Shown: positions 1 through 7,691, numbered from the stretch's first letter. The stretch: DNA of 13,987 nucleotides from Candidatus Equibacterium intestinale (GCA_018064305.1 JAGHVP010000177.1:1-13987); one strand, 5' to 3'. Numbers and translations: made by a program. The notes: generated from the sequence alone by a model not told the origin.

Positions 1-1746
1 GTGAGAATCTCTGCAGACAAGATGAAGAAGAACCTGCCCGTGAACATGAAGGTGTGGGACTTCGAACTGCCGAGAGTGCCCAGCATGAAGTCTGACGTTG
101 GAATCGCCACCAGCTGGATATATAGTTTCGAGAACATCAAGCCCCAGCATGAGGCCGAGATGGATGCCCTTATCAAGAAATTCTTCGAGGAGCACAAGAT
201 CACGATCCGGTACGCAGCCCCCAGCTTCATTCCTGCCAATATCACAGGAGTCGACTGGAAGGGCGGACTGTTCGACGAGTTCGACAAGGCTTCGGGCAAT
301 TTCTCTATGAGGGTTGAGAAACCTATCATGTGGGATACGTTCTGCGCTTCGCCCATCGAGCCTGTAAAGGTTTCGGCAGACGGAAGCTACACGATTGCCG
401 TGGATTTCAAATATGACCAGCCCGACAACGGCGCTGCAGTAAGGATCGAGTGCCTTGATGCTGCTGGCGGACAGATTGAATGGGATGCATACGAAGAGCA
501 GACAGTGATTCTGTCAGAGGCTGCAAAGGAAGGGGAGTGGTGCCACGCCATCGTGGACCTCAAACCTTTCCCGAAAGGGACAAAGGCGGTGAATATCCAG
601 CTCTGCCCGTTCAATGCGGCGCCTTATTACGGCCGTATGGGTGTGGCAAGATACGACAACCTCAAGTTCTTCGACCGCGCAACCGGTGAGGACCTTCTCT
701 GCGGCAAGGGCGGTTTCGAGGTGGATTTCAGCAAGATAGAGATGCACGTGGATGTGGATGCTGTGGCTTCTGAGATTAACAAGATGCTTGACACATACGG
801 CTTCACAAATTACAGCCTCGGACTTGACGGTATCGGCAGCGGAAGCGCCAAATATCAGATAGAAGGTGCAATGGCCGGTTTCCAGTTCGGCACTAAGCAG
901 TATGAGACCTTGATGGAACAGTATCTCGCCCAGGTCCAGGATGGTCTGGAGCGCAACGGACTTCTGGGGCGCGAAACAATCTACTGGTTTGACGAACCCT
1001 GGGAGTTCCAGTATCCCTTTGTGGAGAAATACCACAAGATGATGAAGAAATATGCTCCCAAGATCACTACTTTCCTCACAGAACACCTGTATGTGCCTGA
1101 GTATAACGACTGCAACGACATCGCCTGCATGAAATGGAACTTTGCGGTGCAGAGCAAGATAGACGAGATGGCGGCTGACGGCCGCGAATGCTGGTCGTAT
1201 ATCTGCTGCGACCCCCGCGCACCTTATATCTGCGAGATGATCGACGCCGATGCGGTGAACTTCCGCGTATGGCTCTGGGGTTCGTGGATGAAGAACCTGA
1301 AGGGAGTGCTGCTTTGGCACAGCAATCACTGGAGCTTCTCGGTTCCCGAGCCGCAGGACAAACGCTATGACGACCGCGGCAACCCTGCCCCCGACTTCAG
1401 CTATGTGCTGTTCAACGGCTGGGACGCCGGATATGGTGACGGTGTGATGATTTATCCCAACAATCCTGATTACAGTGATAAGCAGACCGAATACCTGATG
1501 GCTCCTGTACCCTCGATCCGCCTCGAGATAATGCGTGACGGTATAGAAGACTACGAGTATTTCGTGATGCTCAAGGAAGCCATAGAGAACGCACCTGCAT
1601 CAAAGGCTGCCATCGCAGCCGAGGCAAAGGCGCTGCTTGAAGTCCCCGCTGAGATATACACTAACGAATATACCTACAGCAAGGATCCCCTGCCGCTGAT
1701 CTCCCACCGCAACAAGATGGGTGAGTATATCGAAAAGCTTAAGTAA
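1..1746 (+). CDS. Partial glycoside-hydrolase-like protein with C-terminal DUF4091 domain (5' end missing)
   Basis: The frame is open from the first base to TAA at 1744-1746, so this is the C-terminal 581 residues of a longer protein; the GTG at base 1 is probably not the true start. Residues 95-235 look like an inserted beta-sandwich, carbohydrate-binding-like module (the end of the insert reads ARYDNLKFFD). After it come a barrel-like segment with YWFDEPWEF near 327-335 and a C-terminal stretch with LRLEIMRDGIEDYEYF-like spacing (here IRLEIMRDGIEDYEYF), the hallmark of DUF4091. Family members are predicted exported glycosidases, often in Bacteroidota polysaccharide-utilisation loci; the substrate cannot be read from the sequence. 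Catalytic residues are not assigned, although the DEP acidic pair is a candidate. It converges on the sirtuin relic with a 2-base gap, and I see no terminator hairpin between them. Confidence 0.85.
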   Translation: MRISADKMKKNLPVNMKVWDFELPRVPSMKSDVGIATSWIYSFENIKPQHEAEMDALIKKFFEEHKITIRYAAPSFIPANITGVDWKGGLFDEFDKASGNFSMRVEKPIMWDTFCASPIEPVKVSADGSYTIAVDFKYDQPDNGAAVRIECLDAAGGQIEWDAYEEQTVILSEAAKEGEWCHAIVDLKPFPKGTKAVNIQLCPFNAAPYYGRMGVARYDNLKFFDRATGEDLLCGKGGFEVDFSKIEMHVDVDAVASEINKMLDTYGFTNYSLGLDGIGSGSAKYQIEGAMAGFQFGTKQYETLMEQYLAQVQDGLERNGLLGRETIYWFDEPWEFQYPFVEKYHKMMKKYAPKITTFLTEHLYVPEYNDCNDIACMKWNFAVQSKIDEMAADGRECWSYICCDPRAPYICEMIDADAVNFRVWLWGSWMKNLKGVLLWHSNHWSFSVPEPQDKRYDDRGNPAPDFSYVLFNGWDAGYGDGVMIYPNNPDYSDKQTEYLMAPVPSIRLEIMRDGIEDYEYFVMLKEAIENAPASKAAIAAEAKALLEVPAEIYTNEYTYSKDPLPLISHRNKMGEYIEKLK

Positions 1747-1748
1747 GA

Positions 1749-1952
1749 CTACAGAGTCTTGAGAATCTCAATGAACTGCTCCATGCCCTTTGTGGCTGGG
1801 GCAGTTATTTGTTTGCAGTTGGGCAGCCCGGTTTCGATGGACGCCACATCCTCAACGTTGTAGTTGTCCCAGAGACCGTCGCTGTCCCTGAATGTGCGGA
1901 TGCCGCTCTAGGCGCTTACACCTGCACCCGACAGAATCACTAACTTTTTCAT
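1749..1952 (-). pseudogene. cobB: Sir2/CobB-type NAD-dependent protein deacylase, degenerate remnant
   Basis: Reading the minus strand from ATG at 1952-1950 gives 68 codons ending in TAG at 1751-1749. The first 14 residues are MKKLVILSGAGVSA, the sirtuin NAD-binding GAGxSAESGIxTFR signature. The codon expected to be Glu is TAG (followed by SGIRTFRDSDGLWDNY), a one-base change from GAG. The frame then continues through YNVEDVASIE and jumps to PATKGMEQFIEILKTL, which resembles the extreme C terminus of CobB-like sirtuins. CobB-like proteins are about 230-250 residues, so roughly 170-180 residues are missing, including the catalytic His and zinc-binding cysteines. It sits 12 bases downstream of the ATPase-like gene on the same strand, so it was probably once the second gene of that operon. 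The intact enzyme removes acyl groups from lysines using NAD; this remnant cannot. Confidence 0.85.
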
Positions 1953-1964
1953 TTTCGGAAATGT

Positions 1965-3020
1965 CTATACGAAATAATGTGTGTGGAGCCAGTGCTCAAA
2001 CAACGGGTCGATGAAGGATGCGCGGTCATCTTTGTCAAAGGTCACCACCTCTTTCTTGTAGACAGCCTCTTTTACGCGGAATACATTTGCCGAACTATTG
2101 AGCTTGTATTTCCTGAGTATTTCCGCAGAGCTGAAACGCTCCACTCCGTCGCATACGGCGCGCACGAAGTTTACCTGGTTGGCTGTAAGCTGGCTCATCA
2201 TGAATCTGTAGCGGCTCTCTTTCTTTGCAAGGAAGTCCTCAATGGCTCCGTCGAGAATTTTTTTGTTGATGTATCCTATCGAGAGGGTGTCGCATGTGGC
2301 TGCAATCCTGTTTACAAACCAGGGGAATCCGCGGGTGACCTTCCAGAGCGCGGCGGCGGTGTCTTCTTCGATTACCTTGCCTGTATACATGAATCCGTTC
2401 TGAAGGTACTGAACGGTATCTTTCTTTTCGAGAGGACTCACTTCCATTGTTTCAGAGAAAGTGTAGAACAGACGGAGGTCTTCAAAGATATATCTCATGC
2501 GGTTGTGCTGCTCGCCTGTCACGATGTAGGTGACTCCGCTGTGGTGCGACAGCTCTTTCTCCATCATCTTCAGGAATACCTCGCCCTTCTCAAAATTGAG
2601 CAGATTCTGGAACTCCTTGAAATAGACCACTATGTTTCTGCCTGACAGGCTGGCCACTGCGTTGGGCAGGTTGAGCGCAAGGGTGGGGGTGGGCTTGTCG
2701 AAGTTTACGTTTAAAGGCATGATGGCTGTGCTGTTGACCTCTTCCACGAGGGGGCGGAACAGGTTGCAGTAGATTTCTGTAAGCTGATCGGCTGTGGTGA
2801 CATTGAAAAGGTCGATGGTGAAGACTTCTGTCTGGAACCCTTCTCTTTTCAGAAGCTGGAATGCTCTGTCGACAAGCGATTTCTTGCCGTAGCCCGGTGC
2901 TGAATATATCACCGTGAACTTTTTGTTCTTGATGTTCTCTGCAAGATGCTTCGCCTCTTTGGCGCGGCTTATGAATTTTTCGCTCTGCGCGATGGTGGTG
3001 TAGTCGAAATAAGATGTCAT
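1965..3020 (-). CDS. P-loop ATPase-like protein with C-terminal winged-helix-like region and altered Walker motifs
   Basis: A 351-residue protein resembling the Bacteroidota/archaeal ATP-binding protein family (archaeal-ATPase/STAND-like fold), whose members usually show xPRxxGKTSL and FDEFQ. Here the P-loop is SAPGYGKKSL (residues 40-49), with Lys47 in place of the Thr/Ser that binds magnesium, and the Walker B strand is IVVYFKEFQ (130-138), with Lys135 in place of Asp. The glutamate 136 and EFQ remain. A helical lid follows (about 195-265), then a probable winged helix (about 278-351). The ATG at 3020 is chosen over an in-frame ATG at 3107 because the latter would include the divergent rplU promoter and lies upstream of a perfect TACCTTTG box at 3057-3050. 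No signal peptide is present. Cellular role is unknown; family members are proposed regulators or NTP-dependent switches. It was probably co-transcribed with the now-broken sirtuin. Confidence 0.75.
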   Translation of the reverse strand: MTSYFDYTTIAQSEKFISRAKEAKHLAENIKNKKFTVIYSAPGYGKKSLVDRAFQLLKREGFQTEVFTIDLFNVTTADQLTEIYCNLFRPLVEEVNSTAIMPLNVNFDKPTPTLALNLPNAVASLSGRNIVVYFKEFQNLLNFEKGEVFLKMMEKELSHHSGVTYIVTGEQHNRMRYIFEDLRLFYTFSETMEVSPLEKKDTVQYLQNGFMYTGKVIEEDTAAALWKVTRGFPWFVNRIAATCDTLSIGYINKKILDGAIEDFLAKKESRYRFMMSQLTANQVNFVRAVCDGVERFSSAEILRKYKLNSSANVFRVKEAVYKKEVVTFDKDDRASFIDPLFEHWLHTHYFV

Positions 3021-3049
3021 ATCCGTCTGAATAAATAACAAATGTGTTA

Positions 3050-3081
3050 CAAAGGTATGGATAATAATTTTGCAATTCAAA
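3050..3081 (-). promoter_or_regulatory. Bacteroidota-type promoter for the ATPase-like gene
   Basis: On the minus strand TTTG (3081-3078) is followed after 20 bases by TACCTTTG (3057-3050), a perfect match to the TAnnTTTG -7 box. The box ends 29 bases before the ATG at 3020. It overlaps the divergent rplU promoter. Confidence 0.65.
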
Positions 3082-3098
3082 TATTTATTGTATCTTTG
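3069..3098 (+). promoter_or_regulatory. Bacteroidota-type promoter for rplU-rpmA
   Basis: TTTG (3069-3072) and TATCTTTG (3091-3098) are separated by 18 bases and fit the Bacteroidota housekeeping-sigma consensus. Transcription would begin near 3104-3106. The -33 half is interleaved with that of the opposite promoter. Confidence 0.7.
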
Positions 3099-3104
3099 CG
3101 TTCC

Positions 3105-3196
3105 CAAATTTTGATAGACAGTCGATAAGCTATTGAAAAAGAGATATTTAATTCAGGATATCCGCTTACGGCTATAAATTTTTTAAATTTATTCAG
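3105..3196 (+). promoter_or_regulatory. Long 5' leader of the rplU-rpmA mRNA
   Basis: About 90 bases separate the predicted transcription start from the rplU ATG, against about 20-25 for the other promoters here. It could form a TAAGC/GCTTA stem (3126-3130 with 3164-3168) or a local CCG-CTTA-CGG hairpin, and it ends in an AT-rich stretch just before the start codon. Ribosomal-protein leaders often bind their own product. The structure here is modest and I do not recognise a named leader class, so the regulatory reading is inference. Confidence 0.35.
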
Positions 3197-3505
3197 ATGT
3201 ACGCTATTGTAGACATCGCTGGACAACAGTTCAAAGTCGAGAAAGGAAGCAAGATTTTTGTGAATCGCCTCGCTGCTGAGGTCAACGCTTCTGTAGATTT
3301 CGACAAGGTTCTTCTCATCGACAACGAGGGTGCAGTCAAGGTTGGCGCTCCCTATGTTGAAGGTGCTTCTGTCAAAGCTACCGTCATGGAGCATTGCAAA
3401 GCTGACAAAGTTATCGTTTTCCACAAGATCCGTCGTAAAGGTCTTGCAAAGAAGAACGGTCACCGTCAGTATCTTACAAAAATTCAAATTGATGAAATTG
3501 CTTAA
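3197..3505 (+). CDS. rplU: 50S ribosomal protein L21
   Basis: A 102-residue protein with the L21 start MYAIVDIAGQQFKVEKG and the C-terminal rRNA-binding segment FHKIRRKGLAKKNGHRQ (about residues 75-91). Length matches the bacterial family (about 100-105). L21 binds 23S rRNA domains in the large subunit and is normally paired with L27. The ATG lies behind a long leader and a clear promoter, with no obvious Shine-Dalgarno, as is usual in Bacteroidota. rpmA follows after 13 bases and the pair shares one strong terminator, so this is a two-gene operon separated from dsbD. Confidence 0.98.
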   Translation: MYAIVDIAGQQFKVEKGSKIFVNRLAAEVNASVDFDKVLLIDNEGAVKVGAPYVEGASVKATVMEHCKADKVIVFHKIRRKGLAKKNGHRQYLTKIQIDEIA

Positions 3506-3518
3506 AACCGTTTAGATT

Positions 3519-3791
3519 ATGGCTCATAAAAAAGGTGTCGGTAGTTCTAAGAACGGCCGTGAATCAGAAAGCAAACGCTTGGGACTCAAATTGTTTGGTG
3601 GTCAGGCAGCTAAAGCAGGTAACATCTTGGTTCGTCAGAGAGGAACAGTGCACTATCCCGGTAAGAACGTCGGAATGGGCAAGGACCATACTCTTTACGC
3701 TTTGATAGATGGTACAGTAACCTTCAAGAAAACAAGAGAGGACAAATCTTACGTTTCTGTAATCCCTTTCGATGAAAAGGCAGAAGCTTAA
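3519..3791 (+). CDS. rpmA: 50S ribosomal protein L27
   Basis: A 90-residue protein beginning MAHKKGVGSSKNGRESESKR, the invariant L27 N terminus that reaches towards the peptidyl-transferase centre, followed by LGLKLFGGQ and the core GNILVRQRGT. It starts directly with MAHKK and lacks the short cleavable N-terminal extension found in many Firmicutes L27 proteins. It is the second gene of the rplU-rpmA operon, ending in TAA at 3789-3791, 22 bases before the terminator stem. Confidence 0.98.
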   Translation: MAHKKGVGSSKNGRESESKRLGLKLFGGQAAKAGNILVRQRGTVHYPGKNVGMGKDHTLYALIDGTVTFKKTREDKSYVSVIPFDEKAEA

Positions 3792-3813
3792 GTTCTTGTT
3801 TTTTTAGCAGAAT

Positions 3814-3849
3814 AAATGGGTGGTATGTGTGATACCACCCATTTTTTTT
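3814..3849 (+). terminator. Rho-independent terminator after rpmA
   Basis: A perfect 13-base-pair stem pairs 3814-3826 (AAATGGGTGGTAT) with 3832-3844 around a five-base loop GTGTG, and runs into a T tract (3842-3849). It closes the rplU-rpmA transcript. Confidence 0.93.
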
Positions 3850-3850
3850 A

Positions 3851-3858
3851 TATTTTTG
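3851..3858 (+). promoter_or_regulatory. Candidate -7 box for the dsbD run
   Basis: TATTTTTG directly follows the terminator T tract and ends 25 bases before the dsbD ATG, matching TAnnTTTG. No clean TTTG lies 18-20 bases upstream, because the terminator loop occupies that spot. This is a plausible but weaker promoter call than the other three. Confidence 0.45.
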
Positions 3859-3883
3859 CGCCAAACATTTTGTTCAATTCTAT

Positions 3884-5839
3884 ATGGTAAGATTTTTCAG
3901 GTATTCGTTTACAATCCTGGCTGCACTCTGTGCAGTTGCTTTCAACCTGTCAGCTCAGGTTTCATGGAGCGCAGAGGTGGCTCCGGCTGAGGACGGCCTC
4001 CAGCAGATTGTGGTAAAGGCTTCTATCGAAGAAGGTTATCACATCTATGATTTCGAAGAGTATAAGAACGGTCCTTCGTCAACTTCCATCACATTCGAAC
4101 TGCCCGGTTCGGCAGAGCTTGTCGGCGGCATCGTACCCTCGGTACAGAGCACCAAAGAGTTCAGCGACGTGTTCGGAATGGAGATCGGCTCATGGAGCGG
4201 AAATGTGAAGTTTGTGCAGAAGGTACGCGGCGCAGGTGACGCCAAGGTCAACATAGAGTGGATGGCATGCAACGATTCCGGCTGCATCCCTCCCGATGAA
4301 ATAACAATTCCCGTGACAATCAACGGTGAGGTTGTGGCTGCACAGACTCCCGACGAGACTGTGGTGGCACAGGCTCCGGAAGAGACGGAAAAGGGCGGCA
4401 AGGGCCTTTGGGCAATGATTATCGAGGCAATCCTCTGGGGATTCGCCGCGCTGCTCACCCCCTGCGTGTTCCCTATGGTCCCCATGACCGTGTCATTCTT
4501 CCTGAAGGGTTCGCAGAACAAGGCCAAAGGAAAGTTCCGCGCAGCGATGTACGGTCTTTTCATTGTGCTTCTGTATACATTGCCTATTGTGGCTATCATC
4601 TTGATTACAAGACTGGTGGGTGGTGATGCCGTTACAGCTGACATCTTCAACTGGCTGGCTACGCACTGGCTGCCCAACCTCCTGTTCTTCGTGATATTCA
4701 TGGTGTTTGCGGCTTCATTCTTCGGAGCATTCGAAATCACCATGCCTTCGAAGCTCGTGAACGGTTCCGACAAGCAGAGCGAGGGGCGCTCAGGACTCGG
4801 CGGAGTGTTCTTCATGGCACTCACCCTTGTGCTGGTGTCATTCTCCTGCACAGGTCCGATTGTAGGTACAGTGCTTATCAAGTCCACAGCCGGTGAGTTC
4901 TGGGCACCTATGGTTACAATGCTGGCCTTCTCGCTGGCGTTTGCGCTGCCTTTCGTGCTGTTTGCACTTTTCCCCAGCCTCCTTTCAAACCTTCCCAAGA
5001 GCGGTGGATGGCTCAACTCTGTGAAAGTGGTTCTCGGATTTGTCGAGGTCGCACTCGGTCTCAAGTTCTTCTCAACTGCCGACCAGGTTTACCACTGGGG
5101 CATCCTTGACAGAGAGATATACCTTGCAATCTGGATTGTAGTGTTCACCCTGCTTGGATTCTACCTCCTTGGCAAGATCAAGTTCAAATATGACGATGAT
5201 GTCAAGCATATCAGCGTGCTGAGGCTCTTCCTTGCAATAGTTGTATTCTCATTTGTAGTATATATGATTCCCGGTATGTGGGGCGCGCCTCTCAAGGGTC
5301 TTTCAGGCTATATGCCTCCCATCGAGACCCAGGACTTTGTAATCGGACGCTACGCACCTGCAGCACAGCAGCAGGCCGTGGGGACTGTTGCCGACGGCAG
5401 GAAGTATGCCGATTTCCTTGAGGCGCCTCTCGGAATGGATGCATATTTCGACCTGGGCGAGGCCTCCAAGGCTGCAAAGGAGCAGAACAAGCCTGTCTTT
5501 GTGGCTTTCACAGGTCACGGATGTGTGAACTGCCGCGAGATGGAAGCACGCGTATGGAGCGATGCTTCAGTGCAGGAGATAATGAGGAACAACTTTGTAC
5601 TCTGCATGCTCTATTGCGACGACAAGGCCAAGGTGGCAGACGAGGATGTTGTGACCACCGAGTCTGGAAAGGTTCTCAACACCATCGGCAAGATCAACTC
5701 ACACGTTGCCCTGTCGAGGTTCAATGTAAATGCACAGCCTTTCTACGTAATCCAGAATCCGGAAGGCGAAGCACTCACCACAAGAGGATACAACCTTGAC
5801 GTAGAGGCATTCAAAGAGTGGCTTCTTTCAGTGAAATAA
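3884..5839 (+). CDS. dsbD: Thiol:disulfide interchange protein DsbD-like (fused periplasmic, membrane and thioredoxin domains)
   Basis: A 651-residue protein with all three DsbD modules. A signal peptide (about residues 1-24, ending LSAQ) precedes an N-terminal immunoglobulin-like domain with the pair C129/C134 in WMACNDSGCIP. The membrane domain (about 175-465, roughly eight hydrophobic helices) carries C194 in LTPCVFPMVP and C322 in SCTGPIVG. The C-terminal thioredoxin domain has the CxxC motif C547-V-N-C550 (GHGCVNCREME). Such proteins carry electrons from cytoplasmic thioredoxin across the inner membrane to reduce periplasmic disulfides or feed cytochrome c maturation. A Gln/Pro/Glu-rich linker (about 152-170) joins the first two modules. 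It heads a compact plus-strand run, with serS starting 17 bases after its stop. Confidence 0.93.
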   Translation: MVRFFRYSFTILAALCAVAFNLSAQVSWSAEVAPAEDGLQQIVVKASIEEGYHIYDFEEYKNGPSSTSITFELPGSAELVGGIVPSVQSTKEFSDVFGMEIGSWSGNVKFVQKVRGAGDAKVNIEWMACNDSGCIPPDEITIPVTINGEVVAAQTPDETVVAQAPEETEKGGKGLWAMIIEAILWGFAALLTPCVFPMVPMTVSFFLKGSQNKAKGKFRAAMYGLFIVLLYTLPIVAIILITRLVGGDAVTADIFNWLATHWLPNLLFFVIFMVFAASFFGAFEITMPSKLVNGSDKQSEGRSGLGGVFFMALTLVLVSFSCTGPIVGTVLIKSTAGEFWAPMVTMLAFSLAFALPFVLFALFPSLLSNLPKSGGWLNSVKVVLGFVEVALGLKFFSTADQVYHWGILDREIYLAIWIVVFTLLGFYLLGKIKFKYDDDVKHISVLRLFLAIVVFSFVVYMIPGMWGAPLKGLSGYMPPIETQDFVIGRYAPAAQQQAVGTVADGRKYADFLEAPLGMDAYFDLGEASKAAKEQNKPVFVAFTGHGCVNCREMEARVWSDASVQEIMRNNFVLCMLYCDDKAKVADEDVVTTESGKVLNTIGKINSHVALSRFNVNAQPFYVIQNPEGEALTTRGYNLDVEAFKEWLLSVK

Positions 5840-5856
5840 TTAATCAAAAACATATC

Positions 5857-7128
5857 ATGCTAACACTTAAACTTTTACGTGAACAACCCGATTTCGTGGT
5901 CGAGCGCCTTGCTGTCAAGCATTTCGACGCAAAGGAAATCGTAGAGAAGATACTTCAGTCCGACAAGCAGCGCCGTGCTGTCCAGGGCGACCTGGATGCG
6001 TGCCTTGCGGCACAGAAGACAATTGCAGCGAAGATCGGTGCAATGATGAAGGCCGGCGACAAGGCTGCTGCAGAAGAGGCCAAGGCAGAGGTTGCCAAAC
6101 TCAAAGAGCAGTCAAAAGGTTATGAAGAGGCTCTTGCAGCTGCAGAGAAAGAGCAGAACGACCTGCTCGTGCTGCTGCCCAACCTTCCCTGCGCACAGGT
6201 GCCTGAAGGCAGAACTGCAGAAGACAACGTGGTTGTGAAGCAGGAAGGTGCAGTTCCTGATCTGAGCGAAAGCAAGCTTCCTCACTGGGAACTGGCAAAG
6301 AAATATGATATCATCGACTTTGACCTTGGCGTAAAGCTTACTGGTGCAGGTTTCCCCGTATACAAGGGCAAAGGTGCCAAACTGCAGCGCGCCCTCATCA
6401 ACTACTTCCTTGAATACAACACAGCAGCAGGATACCTTGAGGTGGAACCTCCCGTAATGGTTAACGAGGCTTCAGGTTTCGGTACCGGCCAGCTTCCCGA
6501 CAAGGAAGGGCAGATGTACCACGCAACGGTAGACAACTACTACCTTGTGCCCACCGCCGAGGTGCCCGTTACCAACATCTACCGTGACGTTATCCTCTCA
6601 CAGAAAGATTTCCCTGTGAAGATGACAGCATACACACCCTGCTTCCGCCGTGAGGCCGGTTCATACGGCAAGGACGTGCGCGGACTTAATCGTCTGCATC
6701 AGTTCGACAAGGTTGAGATCGTGCAGCTCTCACTTCCAGAGAATTCATATGCTGCCCTCGACGGCATGGTGGCTCATGTGGAAGGTCTGGTGCGCAGCCT
6801 CGGCCTGCCTTACAGAATCCTCCGTCTCTGCGGAGGCGACATGAGCTTCACATCTGCAATCACATACGACTTCGAGGTCTTCAGTGCAGCCCAGGAGCGC
6901 TGGCTTGAGGTAAGCTCTGTTTCAAACTTCGAGTCTTACCAGGCCAACCGTCTGCATCTCCGCTACCGTGACGAAAACGGCAAGATGGCACTTGCACACA
7001 CCCTCAACGGAAGTTCTCTTGCACTGCCCAGGATAGTGGCTGCCCTGCTCGAGAATAACCAGAAGGCTGGTGCGATTTTTGTACCGGAAGTTCTCCAAAA
7101 GTACACCGGTTTCGATCGCATAGATTAA
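5857..7128 (+). CDS. serS: Seryl-tRNA synthetase
   Basis: A 423-residue class II synthetase that charges tRNA-Ser. The N-terminal tRNA-binding arm is visible as an Ala/Lys/Glu-rich antiparallel coiled coil (about residues 28-108). Catalytic landmarks follow: PTAEVPVTN, motif 2 in FRREAGSYGKDVRGLNRLHQF, and motif 3-like TLNGSSLALPRIVAALLENN near the C terminus. The ATG at 5857 is chosen because MLTLKLLREQPDFV matches the conserved SerRS start; an in-frame ATG at 5818 would overlap dsbD and add 13 unrelated residues. Its stop overlaps the ruvC start by one base (TAATG), which suggests translational coupling. Confidence 0.97.
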   Translation: MLTLKLLREQPDFVVERLAVKHFDAKEIVEKILQSDKQRRAVQGDLDACLAAQKTIAAKIGAMMKAGDKAAAEEAKAEVAKLKEQSKGYEEALAAAEKEQNDLLVLLPNLPCAQVPEGRTAEDNVVVKQEGAVPDLSESKLPHWELAKKYDIIDFDLGVKLTGAGFPVYKGKGAKLQRALINYFLEYNTAAGYLEVEPPVMVNEASGFGTGQLPDKEGQMYHATVDNYYLVPTAEVPVTNIYRDVILSQKDFPVKMTAYTPCFRREAGSYGKDVRGLNRLHQFDKVEIVQLSLPENSYAALDGMVAHVEGLVRSLGLPYRILRLCGGDMSFTSAITYDFEVFSAAQERWLEVSSVSNFESYQANRLHLRYRDENGKMALAHTLNGSSLALPRIVAALLENNQKAGAIFVPEVLQKYTGFDRID

Positions 7129-7688
7129 TGGATTCCAAACAGAGAATAATCATGGGAATTGACCCCGGAACTCAGATATTGGGTTACGGGGTCATTCTTG
7201 TAGATGACAAGAAATGCCACTATGTGGATATGGGTGTGATAGATCTCAGGAAAGAGACCGACCACTTCCAGAAACTCAAGCGCATCAACTGTGAAGTGGG
7301 TGAGCTCCTTGAGAAATATACTCCCGACGACCTGGCTATCGAGGCTCCGTTCTACGGCAAGAATCCGCAGGTGATGCTGAAACTCGGCAGGGCGCAGGGT
7401 GCTGCGATTGCTGCGGCTCTTCAGAAAGATATCCCTATCTTCGAATATGCACCCCGCAAGGTGAAGATGGCGATAACGGGGCAGGGCGCAGCCTCCAAGG
7501 AGCAGGTTAAGACGATTCTGGAGCGTACCATGGATGTCACCCTCGACATCAAGTTTCTGGATGCGTCAGATGCCCTGGCAATTGCAATGTGCCATTTCTA
7601 TCAATTGAAGAATCCACTTTCAGATACATCGGCCTCCACCAGCTGGAAAAGCTTTGTTGCGGCTCATTCAGACAGAATTATCAAATAA
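7128..7688 (+). CDS. ruvC: Crossover junction endodeoxyribonuclease RuvC (Holliday-junction resolvase)
   Basis: A 186-residue RNase H-fold nuclease that cuts Holliday junctions with RuvAB. All four family acidic catalytic residues are present: D12 in MGIDPGTQILGYG, E72 in AIEAPFYGKN, and D145/D148 in FLDASDALAIAMCH. The conserved QVMLKLGRAQGA helix and the PRKVKMAITGQGAASKEQV stretch also match. Length is slightly above the usual 160-175 because of a C-terminal tail of about 25 residues. It starts inside the serS stop codon (one-base overlap), and the barrel gene follows 3 bases after its stop, so all of these genes are probably on one transcript. Confidence 0.97.
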   Translation: MDSKQRIIMGIDPGTQILGYGVILVDDKKCHYVDMGVIDLRKETDHFQKLKRINCEVGELLEKYTPDDLAIEAPFYGKNPQVMLKLGRAQGAAIAAALQKDIPIFEYAPRKVKMAITGQGAASKEQVKTILERTMDVTLDIKFLDASDALAIAMCHFYQLKNPLSDTSASTSWKSFVAAHSDRIIK

Positions 7689-7691
7689 TTG

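Noticed and set aside
514..1329. 271-residue minus-strand frame inside the DUF4091 gene
   Set aside because: Antisense shadow of a clearly conserved protein in a GC-rich codon context; no family resemblance.
1749..1952. TAG read through as an amino acid (stop-codon reassignment)
   Set aside because: TAG ends the neighbouring ATPase-like gene and the barrel gene, and the sirtuin also lacks its whole catalytic core.
3021..3107. Upstream ATG at 3107 as start of the ATPase-like protein
   Set aside because: The 29 added residues cover both divergent promoters and include a perfect TACCTTTG box for this very gene.
4045..5064. 339-residue minus-strand frame inside dsbD
   Set aside because: Ser/Pro/Thr-rich antisense shadow of the DsbD membrane domain.
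5818..5856. Upstream ATG as serS start
   Set aside because: Would overlap dsbD and add 13 residues not found in SerRS; the ATG at 5857 gives the conserved start.
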